From positions 1 to 5,932 of the forward strand of contig JADFQH010000197.1 of NCBI GenBank assembly GCA_022561895.1: a DNA stretch of 5,932 nt. The letters run 5' to 3'. Positions 5,646 to 5,932 of the stretch are shown in pieces. Numbering within the stretch: the stretch's first letter is position 1; each line of letters starts with the position of its first letter. The notes beneath the pieces were generated by a model. The model was not told where the DNA came from. It was given only the letters and a program-made list of their open reading frames with translations, and made no database searches. The DNA comes from Methanobacteriota archaeon. GTDB taxonomy: Archaea; Halobacteriota; Halobacteria; Halobacteriales; Halalkalicoccaceae. The translations under genes and the position numbers were made by a program.

Positions 5646-5716
5646 CGGTTCGCCCAGTTGCGATACGTCTCTTCGACGATCGGTTCGACAAAACCCCGTC
5701 GCAACTAGTCGAACCG
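5646..5716. repeat. 18-bp imperfect inverted repeat with an extra half-copy in its spacer
   Basis: Plus 5646-5663 reads CGGTTCGCCCAGTTGCGA. Minus 5716-5699 reads CGGTTCGACTAGTTGCGA. They match at 16 of 18 positions and are separated by 35 bp. A third CGGTTCGAC lies in the spacer at 5681-5689 and is a perfect 9-bp inverted match to the right arm. The right arm contains the last three sense codons and the stop of the right-edge gene; the left arm lies just upstream of the antiporter promoter. It may act as a transcript-end structure for the right gene, an operator for the antiporter, or a remnant of an inverted duplication. Confidence 0.6.
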
Positions 5717-5932
5717 GAGGAATCGGGCGGCGTACTCCGGCTTGCCGTGACGTGGGTACACCATGACGAACGACTCGGGCGGGAGTTCGACGAGGTGACT
5801 CGGCAGCTCGCCGAGTTCGTCGTGCCAGCCGACCTCGCCCTCCCGCGGAGAGAGGGTGACGATCAGGTCGTTCTCACCCGCTCGTTTTTCGAGCGTTTCG
5901 AGCAGGCCGTTCCACTTGACGGTCACGAACTC
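5705..5932 (-). CDS. C-terminal part of a larger protein, possibly a cation/proton antiporter-type tail
   Basis: The frame is open from the right edge to a TAG at 5707-5705, giving 75 residues. A GTG at 5926 could start translation, but the open frame beyond it and the fold-like content suggest that the start lies outside the window. The visible part has a helix (WNGLLETLEKRAGENDLIV), then TLSPREGEVGWHDELGELPS, HLVELPPESFVMVYPRHG and a terminal ARFLRFD. The 'NDLIV.LS.R.G...W...L..LP..L...P.SFV.VYP' pattern resembles the regulatory Usp-like C-terminal domain I recall on some CPA2-type cation/proton antiporters. No membrane segment is present in the visible part, so the assignment is tentative. 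It lies upstream of the antiporter gene on the same strand, 119 bp away, with an inverted repeat over its stop. Confidence 0.65.
   Translation of the reverse strand, partial: EFVTVKWNGLLETLEKRAGENDLIVTLSPREGEVGWHDELGELPSHLVELPPESFVMVYPRHGKPEYAARFLRFD

Noticed and set aside
5646..5716. GGTTCGA motifs resembling a tRNA T-loop
   Set aside because: No acceptor, D-arm or anticodon-arm pairing could be built around any of the three copies.

Overview
The window reads as haloarchaeal chromosomal DNA. Its proteins are very acidic and rich in Asp, Glu, Val and Thr. Codons mostly end in G or C. Most genes lack a Shine-Dalgarno sequence and instead have an A/T-rich, TATA-like hexamer about 25-32 nt before the ATG, the layout expected for leaderless archaeal transcripts. 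No tRNA, rRNA or CRISPR array was seen.

Layout, left to right. (1) Positions 1-744 hold a minus-strand reading frame with no stop, open at the left edge. It is an uncharacterised haloarchaeal-type protein. Its last 40 in-window codons (positions 1-120) look wrong for a halophile, while the plus strand of about 2-160 reads convincingly as part of a tyrosine recombinase. I suspect a truncation or insertion junction here. (2) A 240-bp divergent promoter region (745-984) contains several TATA-like elements and a 10-bp tandem repeat. (3) glyA (serine hydroxymethyltransferase) on plus is followed by a small luciferase-fold-domain protein (DUF5519 type) with its own apparent promoter. (4) On minus, a winged-helix gene and a TumE-like small gene abut exactly (TAGATG). 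Three 10-bp tandem repeats lie over and upstream of the promoter of the pair, which resembles an autoregulated toxin-antitoxin-like module. (5) Further right, also on minus, a NhaC-family Na+/H+ antiporter gene overlaps a 92-codon beta-rich gene by ATGA, with a strong internal Shine-Dalgarno. (6) An 18-bp inverted repeat lies between the antiporter promoter and the end of another minus-strand gene. Only the last 75 codons of that gene are in the window; they may be the tail of a cation/proton antiporter-type protein.

Functionally the window combines one-carbon metabolism (glyA), sodium/proton homeostasis (the NhaC operon and possibly the right-edge gene) and a small regulatory or defence-like pair. 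The least explained parts are the left-edge recombinase-like junction, the repeat-controlled winged-helix/TumE-like pair and the right-hand inverted repeat. All family assignments come from reading the translations and recalled family features; no search was run.
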